Assembly: GCF_001612945.1 (NCBI RefSeq)
Contig: NZ_BDBK01000002.1
Coordinates: forward strand, 186,001 to 250,000
DNA length: 64,000 nucleotides
Reading direction: 5' to 3'
Source of the DNA: Nocardia inohanensis NBRC 100128
GTDB lineage: Bacteria; Actinomycetota; Actinomycetes; Mycobacteriales; Mycobacteriaceae
In this document: piece by piece, positions 18,625-31,334 of the stretch
How positions within the stretch are numbered: position 1 is the stretch's first letter
Layout of the letters: each line of letters starts with the position of its first letter
Translations under genes and position numbers: made by a program
The notes under the pieces: generated by a model
Told to the model about the DNA's origin: nothing
What the model saw: the letters and a program-made list of their open reading frames with translations, nothing else
The model's database searches: none

Positions 18625-21600
18625 TTGGCAGTCTCCACCCAGACCAAGGCCGGTATTCCCGGAGCCCCGAAGCGGGTGTCTTTCGCGAAGATTCGTGAAC
18701 CTCTGGAGGTTCCCGGTCTTCTCGATCTACAAACCGAATCTTTCGCCTGGCTGGTCGGCTCAGCGGACTGGCGTGAGCGTGCTGCCGCGCGCGGCGACGT
18801 CAATCCCGTCGGCGGCCTCGAGGAGGTGCTCGAGGAGCTCTCCCCGATCGAGGACTTCTCCGGCTCCATGTCGCTGTCCTTCTCCGATCCGCGCTTCGAA
18901 GAGGTCAAGGCCTCCATCGAGGAGTGCAAGGACAAGGACATGACCTACGCGGCGCCGCTCTTCGTCACCGCGGAGTTCATCAACAACAACACCGGTGAGA
19001 TCAAGTCTCAGACGGTCTTCATGGGTGATTTCCCGATGATGACCGACAAGGGCACGTTCATCATCAACGGCACCGAGCGCGTCGTCGTCTCGCAGCTGGT
19101 CCGTTCGCCGGGCGTGTACTTCGACGACACCATCGACAAGTCGACCGAGAAGACGCTGCACTCCGTGCGCGTCATCCCCTCGCGCGGCGCGTGGCTGGAG
19201 TTCGACGTCGACAAGCGCGACACCGTCGGTGTGCGCATCGACCGCAAGCGTCGCCAGCCGGTCACCGTGCTGCTGAAGGCGCTCGGCCTGACCGCCGAGG
19301 AGATCACCGAGCGTTTCGGTTTCTCCGAGATCATGATGTCCACCCTGGAGAAGGACAGCACTCCGGGGCAGGACGAGGCGCTGCTCGACATCTACCGCAA
19401 GCTGCGCCCGGGCGAGCCGCCGACCAAGGAGTCCGCGCAGACCCTGCTGGAGAACCTGTTCTTCAAGGAGAAGCGCTACGACCTGGCCCGCGTCGGCCGC
19501 TACAAGGTCAACAAGAAGCTCGGCCTGAACCTGGACAAGCCGGTTCAGGGCTCGGTGCTGACCAAGGAAGACATCGTCGCCACCATCGAGTACCTGGTGC
19601 GTCTGCACCAGGGCGACCGCCTCATGACCGCCCCCGGCGGCTCCGAGGTGCCGGTGAACGTCGACGACATCGACCACTTCGGCAACCGTCGTCTGCGTAC
19701 CGTGGGCGAGCTGATCCAGAACCAGATCCGGGTCGGCCTCTCGCGTATGGAGCGTGTCGTGCGTGAGCGCATGACCACCCAGGACGTCGAGGCCATCACG
19801 CCGCAGACCCTGATCAACATCCGTCCCGTCGTGGCCGCGATCAAGGAGTTCTTCGGAACCTCCCAGCTGTCGCAGTTCATGGACCAGAACAACCCGCTCT
19901 CGGGTCTGACCCACAAGCGCCGTCTCTCGGCGCTGGGCCCGGGTGGTCTGTCCCGTGAGCGCGCCGGCCTGGAAGTCCGAGACGTCCACCCGTCGCACTA
20001 CGGCCGCATGTGCCCGATCGAGACCCCGGAAGGCCCGAACATCGGCCTGATCGGTTCGCTCTCGGTCTACGCCCGCGTGAACCCGTTCGGTTTCATCGAG
20101 ACCCCGTACCGCAAGGTCGAGAACGGCCGCGTCACCGATGAGGTCAAGTACCTCACCGCCGACGAGGAGGACCGCGAGGTCCGCGCCCAGGCCAACTCGC
20201 CGGTCGACCTGGACGGCAACTTCATCGAGGAGCGCGTGCTCGCGCGTCGCGGTGACGAGGAGATGGAGTACGTCGACCGCAACGAGGTCACGTACATGGA
20301 TGTCTCGCCGCGCCAGATGGTTTCGGTCGCGACCGCCATGATCCCGTTCCTCGAGCACGACGATGCCAACCGTGCCCTGATGGGCGCGAACATGCAGCGT
20401 CAGGCCGTGCCGCTGATCCGTTCCGAGTCGCCGCTGGTCGGCACCGGTATGGAGCTGCGCGCCGCCGTCGACGCCGGTGACGTGGTCGTGAACCAGAAGG
20501 CCGGTGTGGTGGAAGAGGTTTCGGCCGACTTCATCACCGTCATGCACGACGACGGCACCCGCCGTTCGTACCGCCTGCGTAAGTTCGAGCGCTCCAACCA
20601 GGGCACCTGCGCCAACCAGCGTCCGATCGTGGACGAGGGCATGCGCGTGGAGGCCGGGCACGTGCTCGCCGACGGCCCCTGCACCGAGAACGGTGAGATG
20701 GCCCTGGGCAAGAACCTGCTCGTGGCGATCATGCCGTGGGAAGGCCACAACTACGAGGACGCGATCATCCTGTCGCAGCGCCTCGTGGAAGACGACGTGC
20801 TCACCTCCATTCACATCGAAGAGCACGAAATCGACGCTCGCGACACCAAGCTCGGCGCCGAGGAGATCACCCGGGACATCCCGAACGTCTCCGACGAGGT
20901 CCTCGCGGACCTGGACGAGCGTGGCATCGTGCGCATCGGCGCCGAGGTCCGTGACGGCGACATCCTGGTCGGCAAGGTCACCCCGAAGGGTGAGACCGAG
21001 CTGACCCCCGAAGAGCGCCTGCTGCGCGCCATCTTCGGTGAGAAGGCGCGCGAAGTTCGCGACACCTCGCTCAAGGTGCCCCACGGTGAGTCCGGCAAGG
21101 TCATCGGCGTGCGCGTGTTCTCGCGTGACGACGACGACGATCTGCCCCCCGGCGTGAACGAGCTGGTGCGCGTCTACGTCGCGCAGAAGCGCAAGATCCA
21201 GGACGGCGACAAGCTGGCCGGCCGCCACGGCAACAAGGGCGTCATCGGCAAGATCCTGCCGCAGGAAGACATGCCGTTCCTCCCGGACGGCACGCCGGTC
21301 GACATCATCCTGAACACCCACGGTGTGCCGCGTCGTATGAACATCGGTCAGGTGCTGGAGACCCATCTGGGTTACATCGCCAAGACCGGCTGGCAGGTCG
21401 ACGGTTCCCCGGACTGGGCCCGCAACCTGCCCGAAGAGATGATCGGCCAGCCCGCCGACACGAACATCGCCACCCCGGTGTTCGACGGCGCGCGCGAGGA
21501 AGAGCTGACCGGCCTGCTCGGTTCGACTCTGCCGAACCGCGACGGCGACAAGATGATCAACGACGACGGCAAGGCCATCCTGCTGGACGGCCGCTCCGGC

Positions 21601-22092
21601 GAGCCGTTCCCGTACCCGGTCTCGGTCGGCTACATGTACATCCTGAAGCTGCACCACCTGGTCGACGACAAGATCCACGCGCGTTCGACCGGTCCGTACT
21701 CGATGATCACGCAGCAGCCGCTGGGTGGTAAGGCGCAGTTCGGTGGCCAGCGCTTCGGTGAAATGGAGTGCTGGGCCATGCAGGCGTACGGCGCGGCCTA
21801 CACCCTCCAGGAGCTCCTCACCATCAAGTCGGACGACGTGGTCGGCCGCGTGAAGGTGTACGAGGCCATCGTCAAGGGCGAGAACATTCCGGAGCCGGGT
21901 ATTCCGGAGTCGTTCAAGGTGTTGCTCAAGGAGCTTCAGTCGCTGTGCCTCAACGTGGAGGTGCTGTCCTCGGACGGCGCCGCCATCGAGATGCGCGACG
22001 GCGATGACGAAGACCTCGAGCGTGCCGCGGCGAACCTGGGTATCAACCTGTCCCGCAACGAGGCTGCGACGGTCGACGACCTGGCGCAGTAA
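18625..22092 (+). CDS. rpoB: DNA-directed RNA polymerase subunit beta
   Basis: Catalytic beta subunit, 1155 residues. The TTG at 18625 is preferred, as in mycobacteria (protein begins [12 protein letters not shown]), with GGAAGGA about 9 bases before it; an in-frame GTG at 18607 overlaps that region. The rifampicin region reads [15 protein letters not shown] then [13 protein letters not shown]. The residues matching E. coli D516, H526 and S531 are D420, H430 and S435 here, all wild type, so no target-based resistance is predicted. Other landmarks are [14 protein letters not shown] and the C-terminal [18 protein letters not shown]. Confidence 0.98.
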   Translation: MAVSTQTKAGIPGAPKRVSFAKIREPLEVPGLLDLQTESFAWLVGSADWRERAAARGDVNPVGGLEEVLEELSPIEDFSGSMSLSFSDPRFEEVKASIEECKDKDMTYAAPLFVTAEFINNNTGEIKSQTVFMGDFPMMTDKGTFIINGTERVVVSQLVRSPGVYFDDTIDKSTEKTLHSVRVIPSRGAWLEFDVDKRDTVGVRIDRKRRQPVTVLLKALGLTAEEITERFGFSEIMMSTLEKDSTPGQDEALLDIYRKLRPGEPPTKESAQTLLENLFFKEKRYDLARVGRYKVNKKLGLNLDKPVQGSVLTKEDIVATIEYLVRLHQGDRLMTAPGGSEVPVNVDDIDHFGNRRLRTVGELIQNQIRVGLSRMERVVRERMTTQDVEAITPQTLINIRPVVAAIKEFFGTSQLSQFMDQNNPLSGLTHKRRLSALGPGGLSRERAGLEVRDVHPSHYGRMCPIETPEGPNIGLIGSLSVYARVNPFGFIETPYRKVENGRVTDEVKYLTADEEDREVRAQANSPVDLDGNFIEERVLARRGDEEMEYVDRNEVTYMDVSPRQMVSVATAMIPFLEHDDANRALMGANMQRQAVPLIRSESPLVGTGMELRAAVDAGDVVVNQKAGVVEEVSADFITVMHDDGTRRSYRLRKFERSNQGTCANQRPIVDEGMRVEAGHVLADGPCTENGEMALGKNLLVAIMPWEGHNYEDAIILSQRLVEDDVLTSIHIEEHEIDARDTKLGAEEITRDIPNVSDEVLADLDERGIVRIGAEVRDGDILVGKVTPKGETELTPEERLLRAIFGEKAREVRDTSLKVPHGESGKVIGVRVFSRDDDDDLPPGVNELVRVYVAQKRKIQDGDKLAGRHGNKGVIGKILPQEDMPFLPDGTPVDIILNTHGVPRRMNIGQVLETHLGYIAKTGWQVDGSPDWARNLPEEMIGQPADTNIATPVFDGAREEELTGLLGSTLPNRDGDKMINDDGKAILLDGRSGEPFPYPVSVGYMYILKLHHLVDDKIHARSTGPYSMITQQPLGGKAQFGGQRFGEMECWAMQAYGAAYTLQELLTIKSDDVVGRVKVYEAIVKGENIPEPGIPESFKVLLKELQSLCLNVEVLSSDGAAIEMRDGDDEDLERAAANLGINLSRNEAATVDDLAQ

Positions 22093-22103
22093 GAGCGATC
22101 GGT

Positions 22104-22142
22104 CCGGGAAGGCCGTTCACCCTTTACGAACGGCCTTCCCGG
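22104..22142 (+). other. Perfect 15-bp hairpin between rpoB and rpoC
   Basis: CCGGGAAGGCCGTTC (22104-22118) pairs with GAACGGCCTTCCCGG (22128-22142) without a mismatch, with a 9-base loop. No U-tract follows (GCAACGGA), so an intrinsic terminator is unlikely. An RNA processing site, pause or attenuator is possible. It begins 12 bases after the rpoB stop. Confidence 0.85.
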
Positions 22143-22199
22143 GCAACGGATTTAGCGACTTTTGCTCATACTCAACCCGAACAGGGGAAAGGAAGTTAC

Positions 22200-26153
<3,954 letters not shown>

Positions 26154-26176
26154 GTCATAGCCGGGCAGAAACTTTC

Positions 26177-26209
26177 GGCCCCCGCTCTTCGGAGCGGGGG
26201 CCGTTCGTT
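26177..26209 (+). terminator. Intrinsic terminator after rpoC
   Basis: A perfect 11-bp stem, GGCCCCCGCTC (26177-26187) with GAGCGGGGGCC (26192-26202), closed by a stable TTCG loop and followed by GTTCGTTTT. Confidence 0.93.
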
Positions 26210-26306
26210 TTCCCGGATCCGTTTTCGGCGAGGGCCGGGTGATCGGCGAGTACGCTGCTGGATACCCGAAACGACCTGGTAGTGCCCTCGCCGGAGAGGT
26301 GGCGTC

Positions 26307-26765
26307 ATGTCTGCTCGTCACGGTTTGCTGCTGCTCGCGCTGGGTTGCGCGGTATTGCCCGCGGTCGCTCCGGCCGCCGCTTCGCCGGGGCGGGATCTCG
26401 GCGGCTGCTATCGCGGGAATGTGCTTACCGGGGAACGGATTCCGGGGACCGGCAGCGCCGGGCAGAGTGTGCGGCGGCAGGGCGATGTGTGGGATTGCGC
26501 CGGTCCGGTGTTGGGCGGCGTGACGGGCGGGCGGTTCCGGGTCGAATTGCCTTGGCTCGGTTTCGGAACGGCGACTACGGGGTCCTTCACCTGGTCTGAC
26601 GGCCGGGTCAGCGCGGTGACGGGATTGCCGAACACGCTGTGGACGGTGACGTCGGGCCCGGGGGAGGGGCATGTGCTGCGCTTCGATCTCGCCATGGAGA
26701 TGAACGGCGATTGGTATTACACCGACAACTCCATGGCGATCGATTCGCTGACCGTGGTGCGGTGA
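26307..26765 (+). CDS. Exported protein of unknown function
   Basis: A 152-residue precursor with a signal peptide (RHGLLLLALGCAVLPAVAPA, cleavage likely after ASA-like AAAS near residue 26). The mature domain is beta-rich and Gly/Thr-rich, with two cysteines (DLGGCYRGN, VWDCAGP) likely disulfide-bonded and a repeated W-x-D theme. The ATG at 26307 lies in GGTGGCGTC context and heads the hydrophobic leader. It stands alone between the rpoC terminator and a converging gene. No family is recognised. Confidence 0.7.
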   Translation: MSARHGLLLLALGCAVLPAVAPAAASPGRDLGGCYRGNVLTGERIPGTGSAGQSVRRQGDVWDCAGPVLGGVTGGRFRVELPWLGFGTATTGSFTWSDGRVSAVTGLPNTLWTVTSGPGEGHVLRFDLAMEMNGDWYYTDNSMAIDSLTVVR

Positions 26766-26769
26766 CGGG

Positions 26770-27417
26770 TCAGGCGGGCGCGGCGCCGGGGGCCAGCGAG
26801 ACCGCGTACTCCACGGCGGCGTCGATGGCGGGCTGGCCGCCCGCCAGATAGAGCCCGGCGGCAGCGCCGATGAGCGCGCCGAGGACGGTGGTGATCGGGA
26901 TGGTGATGAAGTCGAGGACGAAACCGCCGGCGGGGAAACCGATCAGGAAGCCGATGGCCGCTCCGATGGCCGCGCCGCCGCCGACCATGGGCAGGTTGGC
27001 CTGGACCAGGTCGAAGAACTTCTGCTGGGCGTTGATATCGCGCAGCGGGACGGGGGATTCGCCGACCGGGGTGAGGGTGAGGCGGCGGTTGTCGTCGGCG
27101 ATCGCCGGGCTGAGGGCGAGGGTCTTGCCCGCGATCTCGTACCGCAGCGGCACGCTGGTGACTTCCAGGCCGGCGTCATCGGTCACCAGGATGGACTGGC
27201 CGTCCCAGGTGGCCAGGAACCGTCCGGCATTCAAAGTCGTGACGGCGGAACGCTTGTCGTCGCTGAGGACGGAGCGGTAGGCGACGCCGGTGGCGGCGCC
27301 TTCGAGCTGGAGCCCCGGATTTTGCTGGGGCGCAGCGGGTTCGGCGGCGGCGACCCCGGCGGGGAGGGCGGCGCTCAGGCAAAGCAGGACGGGTACAAGC
27401 TTTTTGGTGATAGCCAT
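26770..27417 (-). CDS. Exported protein with glycine-zipper C-terminal region
   Basis: A 215-residue precursor. Signal peptide MAITKKLVPVLLCLSAALPA, with likely cleavage after GVAAAEP-type residues. A soluble N-terminal domain follows (beta-rich, 'FLATWDGQSILVTDDAGLEV'), then two hydrophobic glycine-zipper stretches (GGGAAIGAAIGFLIGFPAGG and LGALIGAAAGLYLAGG) that could insert in or oligomerise at a membrane. The ATG at 27417 heads the leader; an upstream in-frame start adds nine charged residues. It converges with the gene at 26307. Function unknown. Confidence 0.7.
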   Translation of the reverse strand: MAITKKLVPVLLCLSAALPAGVAAAEPAAPQQNPGLQLEGAATGVAYRSVLSDDKRSAVTTLNAGRFLATWDGQSILVTDDAGLEVTSVPLRYEIAGKTLALSPAIADDNRRLTLTPVGESPVPLRDINAQQKFFDLVQANLPMVGGGAAIGAAIGFLIGFPAGGFVLDFITIPITTVLGALIGAAAGLYLAGGQPAIDAAVEYAVSLAPGAAPA

Positions 27418-27531
27418 GGTCTGTCTCTCGCTGCGTTCGGACAAGGCCCCCCGGCGTTTGCTGAAAACGTACCGGGGGCCGCGCGAGATCGGAAGCGGTT
27501 CGTCCCATATGCGCCGTTCCGGGCGACCGGG

Positions 27532-28470
27532 TCAGTCGGGTTCGCCGAGCCGGACCACGATGACGCCGGTGAGAATCAGCGCGCCGCCCAGCAACTGGAT
27601 GGCGCGGGGCGTTTCGCCGAGCAGCAGCCAGGCGAAGACGATGGCCGCGAGCACCTCGGTGAGCGCGGCGAAGGAGGCCAGCCGGGAGCCGAGCAGACGG
27701 GTGGCGGCGATGCCGGTCACGTAGGAGAGCGCGGCGGTGACGATGCCGAGCCCGGCCAGCGGCACCCACCACTGGGTGGTGAAGCCCTGGAAAACGATCG
27801 GTTCGCTGGTGGTGCGCAGCGGCACGATGCCGATCAGCCCCGCGATCAGAATGCCCAGCCCGCCCACCAGCAGCCCGCCGGTGGCCAGCACGGTGCCGGG
27901 CACGGTGTCGCCGCTGTGCGCCGAGAGCAGGAAGTACCCGGCCGCGCCGACCATCGCGCCCAAGGCCCAGGCGATGCCGATCCAGCTGGTCCGCACGCCG
28001 GAGGTCAGATCCAGCACGAGCACCAGCCCCGCGATGCCGATGACCGCGCCGAGCACCGTTGCGCGCGTGGGCTTCTGGTCGTGCCGCAGCCACAGGTACC
28101 CGACCACCGCGATCGGCGCGGTGTATTCGATGAGCAGTGCCGCCCCGACCTCCATGTGGTTGACGGCGTTGAAATAGCACAGCTGTGCCCCGGCGACGGC
28201 GAGCAGCCCGTACCCGATCAGCAGCGGCGCGTTCTGCCGCAACAACTTCCAGTTCCCGCGCAGCTGGTACAGCGCGATCGGCAGCAGTACGACCGCGCCC
28301 AGCAGCACCCGCAGGATGACGGTCGAGGCCGGACTCCACCCCGCGTTCATCAGCCCGCGCGCGAGCGGTCCGGAAAGTCCGAAGGAGGCGGCGGACAAAC
28401 CGGCCGCGAGCAGTCCGGACCGGAGGTTACCCCGCCGCAGTACCGCGGTGTCATGAGTCAACGTCGCCAT
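27532..28470 (-). CDS. EamA (DMT) family transporter
   Basis: A 312-residue drug/metabolite-type exporter. About ten hydrophobic segments in two EamA repeats are visible: the first begins at SGLLAAGLSAASFGLSGPLA, the second with WIGIAWALGAMVGAAGYFLL. The second repeat ends in a typical FAALTEVLAAIVFAWLLLGE segment. The start at 28470 is placed just before the first repeat; longer reading would run into the divergent gene. It shares a 39-base gap with the CGNR regulator, which is its likely controller. Substrate unknown. Confidence 0.88.
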   Translation of the reverse strand: MATLTHDTAVLRRGNLRSGLLAAGLSAASFGLSGPLARGLMNAGWSPASTVILRVLLGAVVLLPIALYQLRGNWKLLRQNAPLLIGYGLLAVAGAQLCYFNAVNHMEVGAALLIEYTAPIAVVGYLWLRHDQKPTRATVLGAVIGIAGLVLVLDLTSGVRTSWIGIAWALGAMVGAAGYFLLSAHSGDTVPGTVLATGGLLVGGLGILIAGLIGIVPLRTTSEPIVFQGFTTQWWVPLAGLGIVTAALSYVTGIAATRLLGSRLASFAALTEVLAAIVFAWLLLGETPRAIQLLGGALILTGVIVVRLGEPD

Positions 28471-28488
28471 GACTAATGACGCTAAGTG

Positions 28489-28509
28489 GTTGTCATGTAA
28501 TATGTCAAC
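28489..28509. promoter_or_regulatory. Candidate operator/promoter between EamA and CGNR genes
   Basis: GTTGTCAT (28489-28496) and ATGTCAAC (28502-28509) form an inverted repeat with one mismatch around GTAAT. The right arm includes TTGACA on the minus strand, 18 bases from TAGCGT, a usable promoter for the exporter. On the plus strand TAATAT (28498-28503) ends 6 bases before the CGNR start codon, suggesting leaderless mRNA. Confidence 0.55.
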
Positions 28510-29040
28510 ATGCTTTTTGGTGATGACACCGTCGCTTCCATGGCGGCCGCCGTCGATCTGGTGAACTCCGCGGAAGATCCCGACACCATGACCGAGATCG
28601 CGCAGCTGGACGAGTTCTTCACCCGCCACGGCTATACCGGCGGCCACGAGCACACCGCCGCCGAACTGGCCGCCGTCCGGGCCCAGCGCGCCCCCATGCG
28701 GCGGCTGCTCACCGCCGACCGCGATACCGCCGTCGAGCTGGTGAACGAAATCCTCGCCACCCATCGCGCGGTGCCGCGGCTGGTCCGCCACGACGACCTG
28801 GACTATCACATTCACGCGGTCCCGGCGGAGGCGCCGCTGGCGGTGCGGATCGCGGTGGAGACCGCCGTGGCCATGATCGACCTGATTCGTGCCGACGAAC
28901 TCAGCCGCCTCGCCGTCTGCGCCGACGAAACCTGCGAGGGCATCGTGCTGGACCTGTCCCGCAACAGATCCCGCCGCTATTGCAGCACCACCTGCGGCAA
29001 CCGCAATGCCGTCGCCGCGTATCGGGCGCGCAACCGCTGA
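28510..29040 (+). CDS. CGNR zinc-finger transcriptional regulator
   Basis: A 176-residue protein with an N-terminal ABATE-type ligand-binding region (MAAAVDLVNSAEDPDTMTEI, then an Arg-rich helix) and a C-terminal CGNR zinc finger: CADETCEGI at about residue 137, then YCSTTCGNRNAVAAYRARNR, giving four cysteines and the name-giving CGNR. Members of this family repress or activate neighbouring transporters and stress genes. It is divergent from the EamA exporter with only 39 bases between the start codons. Confidence 0.93.
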   Translation: MLFGDDTVASMAAAVDLVNSAEDPDTMTEIAQLDEFFTRHGYTGGHEHTAAELAAVRAQRAPMRRLLTADRDTAVELVNEILATHRAVPRLVRHDDLDYHIHAVPAEAPLAVRIAVETAVAMIDLIRADELSRLAVCADETCEGIVLDLSRNRSRRYCSTTCGNRNAVAAYRARNR

Positions 29041-29140
29041 ATCCCGCTCGGCGCGGCCATTCGGCGAGCCGGAGCCTCGAATACCGGCGGCACCTGTTCG
29101 GTGTTAGCGTGCCCCTACGCTGTACGAGTCCGATGGGGGC

Positions 29141-30655
29141 ATGCAAGTAATGAACACCCAAGCGGCCCTGCGTCCCTACGATGTGGTGCTGGTCGGTGGC
29201 GGAATCATGAGCGCCACGCTCGCGATGCTGCTGAAACACCTGGAACCCAGTTGGACCATCGCGGTATTCGAGCGTTTGCCGGAGGTCGGCTCGGAAGCCT
29301 CGGCGGCCTGGAACAATTCCGGCACCGGGCACGCCGGATTGTGCGAGATCGACTACACCACCGAATTGCCCGACGGCTCCCTCGATATCACCCGCGCGCT
29401 CGAGGTGAACGAACGCTTCCAGCAGACCCGGCAGTTCTGGGCGGCGCTGGTCGAGGCCGGAATTCTGGGGAAACCGGAGACCTTCGTCAATCCGGTGCCG
29501 CATATGACCTTCGTACGCGGCGACGACGATGTGAAATTCCTGCGCAAGCGGTACGAAACGCTCAGCGCGCATCCGCTGTTCGGGTCCATGCGATTCAGCG
29601 ACGAGCATCGGGTCATCGGTGATTGGGCGCCGCTGCTCATCCGGGATCGCGACAGCGGCGAGAGCATTGCCGCCACCCATGACATCACCGGCAGCGATAT
29701 CGATTTCGGTGAGCTCACCCGGCAGCTGTTCCATCATCTGCGCTGGCAGGACGTGGAGATCCATCGCAATTGCGAAGTGCGCGGGATGCGCCGCAACAAT
29801 GACGGCACCTGGCAATTGCGCATCGACTGGAATACCGGCAGCGACCACATCACCCGCAAGGTCGATGCCCGTTTCGTCTTCGCCGGCGCGGGCGGCTGGG
29901 CGCTGAAAGTGTTGCAGAAGGCGGGAATTCCCGAAGCGCGCGGCTACGGGCTGCTGCCGGTCAGCGGCAGGTTCCTGCGCTGCGACAATCCCGCGGTGGT
30001 GGAGCGGCACGTGGCCAAGGTGTACGGCCGTGCGCCCGCCGGCGCACCGTCGATTTCCATGCCGCACTTGGATACTCGCATTGTCGACGGCCGGCGCGCG
30101 GTGGTCTTCGGGCCGTATGCGGGCGCGAATCCCCGCTTCCTGAAACAGGGTTCGCTGTTCGATGCTCCGGCTACGCTGCGGCCGCACAATGTGAAGCCGA
30201 TCTCCGCGGCGATCAAGGACAATCGCGAGCTGATGTGGCTCTTGTTCGGTCAGCTGGCCGGTACCCGCAAGCGAAAGCTGGCCGCCCTGCGGGATTTCGC
30301 GCCCGCCGCCGTTTCCGATGATTGGAAAATGGTTACCGCGGGCCAGCGGGCGCAGATCGTGAAGGCGGATCCGGTGCGCGGGGGAGTGCTGCAATTCGGT
30401 ACCGAAGTCGTTGCCGCGCATGATTGTTCGATCGCCGCGGTGCTGGGTTCCTCGCCCGGGGCCTCGACCGCGCCCGCTATTCTGCTCGAGGTGCTGGAGC
30501 GTTGTTTCCCGCGCTATCAGCCGTACTGGCAGCCCAAATTGCGGCAGCTCATCCCGACCCTCGGGCAGAGCCTGATTCGCGATACCCGGCTGGCGAAGCA
30601 GACCATCTCGCGCACCGCCGAGACGCTGAACCTGGCCGCGCCGCTGCCCGGCTGA
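29141..30655 (+). CDS. mqo: Malate:quinone oxidoreductase
   Basis: Membrane-associated FAD enzyme that oxidises malate to oxaloacetate in the TCA cycle and passes electrons to quinone. The 504 residues begin with the FAD dinucleotide fold (YDVVLVGGGIMSATLAMLL), then the family block EASAAWNNSGTGHAGLCEID (active-site region) and NPVPHMTFVRG. The C-terminus has VLGSSPGASTAPAILLEVLE. An alternative start is the ATG at 29150; a GGGGGC stretch upstream serves either. It is a stand-alone gene, as is common in actinobacteria. Confidence 0.96.
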   Translation: MQVMNTQAALRPYDVVLVGGGIMSATLAMLLKHLEPSWTIAVFERLPEVGSEASAAWNNSGTGHAGLCEIDYTTELPDGSLDITRALEVNERFQQTRQFWAALVEAGILGKPETFVNPVPHMTFVRGDDDVKFLRKRYETLSAHPLFGSMRFSDEHRVIGDWAPLLIRDRDSGESIAATHDITGSDIDFGELTRQLFHHLRWQDVEIHRNCEVRGMRRNNDGTWQLRIDWNTGSDHITRKVDARFVFAGAGGWALKVLQKAGIPEARGYGLLPVSGRFLRCDNPAVVERHVAKVYGRAPAGAPSISMPHLDTRIVDGRRAVVFGPYAGANPRFLKQGSLFDAPATLRPHNVKPISAAIKDNRELMWLLFGQLAGTRKRKLAALRDFAPAAVSDDWKMVTAGQRAQIVKADPVRGGVLQFGTEVVAAHDCSIAAVLGSSPGASTAPAILLEVLERCFPRYQPYWQPKLRQLIPTLGQSLIRDTRLAKQTISRTAETLNLAAPLPG

Positions 30656-30712
30656 GCACGCGGCAGTTTCCTGCCCCGCCATGGACATCTCCGGCCGCAC
30701 TCGGTATGAAAT

Positions 30713-30726
30713 TAGAACAAGTTTCA
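30713..30726. promoter_or_regulatory. KstR-like operator before thioesterase gene
   Basis: TAGAACAAGTTTCA fits every fixed position of the mycobacterial KstR consensus TNNAACNNGTTNNA. It lies 28 bases before the ATG of the hot-dog thioesterase, in a small AT-rich patch. It suggests control by the sterol-catabolism repressor, but no kstR gene is in the window. Confidence 0.55.
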
Positions 30727-30753
30727 ATTTCGTCAGGGTCGACAGGAGACACG

Positions 30754-31224
30754 ATGGACAGCGCCACCATGGGTGATCTGGTGATGGCGGGCTTCAAGAA
30801 GCTCGGATTCATCCAGTTCACCGGCATCGAGGCGGTGGAATTCGCCAGCGGCCGCAATGTGGTGAGCATGGCGCCCAAGCCGGAGCACCTCAACCACAAC
30901 GGGGATATTCACGCGGCGCTGCTCTTCGGCCTGGCCGAGACGGCCGCCATGGGTGCGTCCATCTCCGGCATCGTCGACCTGATGGGCGAGACGTTCATCG
31001 TCGCCCGTGACGGCCGCATCGAGTACCTGGCTCGCGCCAAGGGCGAGCTGGGCCCGTTCCTGGCCACTTCGGTGCTGTCGCCGGAACTCATCGAGCAGAC
31101 CCGCGCCGACATTCAGGGTCAGCGCGAAATCGAACTCGCGGTTCCGGTCGACATCACCGACAGCACCGGAAAGTCGGTAGCCGCAGCGACTTTCACCGCG
31201 GTCATCCGCCCGCGCCGTAAGTAG
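30754..31224 (+). CDS. Hot-dog fold thioesterase (PaaI/DUF4442-like)
   Basis: A 156-residue protein with hot-dog features: a helix start (MGDLVMAGFKKLGFIQF), then MAPKPEHLNHNGDIHAALLFGLAE, where the HNGDIHA segment matches the usual HxGxxxA helix of acyl-CoA thioesterases, and a closing strand (SVAAATFTAVIRP). It likely hydrolyses an acyl-CoA. AGGAG (30744-30748) lies 5 bases before the ATG at 30754, which rules for this start over upstream in-frame ones. The KstR-like site upstream hints at a role in sterol or lipid catabolism. Confidence 0.82.
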   Translation: MDSATMGDLVMAGFKKLGFIQFTGIEAVEFASGRNVVSMAPKPEHLNHNGDIHAALLFGLAETAAMGASISGIVDLMGETFIVARDGRIEYLARAKGELGPFLATSVLSPELIEQTRADIQGQREIELAVPVDITDSTGKSVAAATFTAVIRPRRK

Positions 31225-31234
31225 CGTTCACCCC

Positions 31235-31308
31235 GTCATTCCCGTGTGCTTTTAGCGGGAATCCACACGGTGGGCGTGTGGATCCCGGCAAAAGCGTGCC
31301 GGGATGAC
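31235..31308. repeat. Dispersed palindromic element, copy 2
   Basis: A 74-base imperfect palindrome with ends GTCATTCCCG and GCCGGGATGAC and an inner ATCCACACG/CGTGTGGAT pairing. It lies between the convergent thioesterase and aldo/keto reductase genes, where it could act as a two-way terminator. Confidence 0.85.
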
Positions 31309-31334
31309 GATGGGGAAGCCGGGCGGACGCCGGG

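Noticed and set aside
19851..19945. Possible rifampicin-resistance changes in rpoB, as in duplicated Nocardia rpoB2
   Set aside because: The key residues D420, H430 and S435 are all wild type, so this is the ordinary, sensitive allele.
18760..21678. Minus-strand open frame of 972 codons across rpoB
   Set aside because: Antisense shadow with the same biased composition; rpoB on the plus strand is certain.
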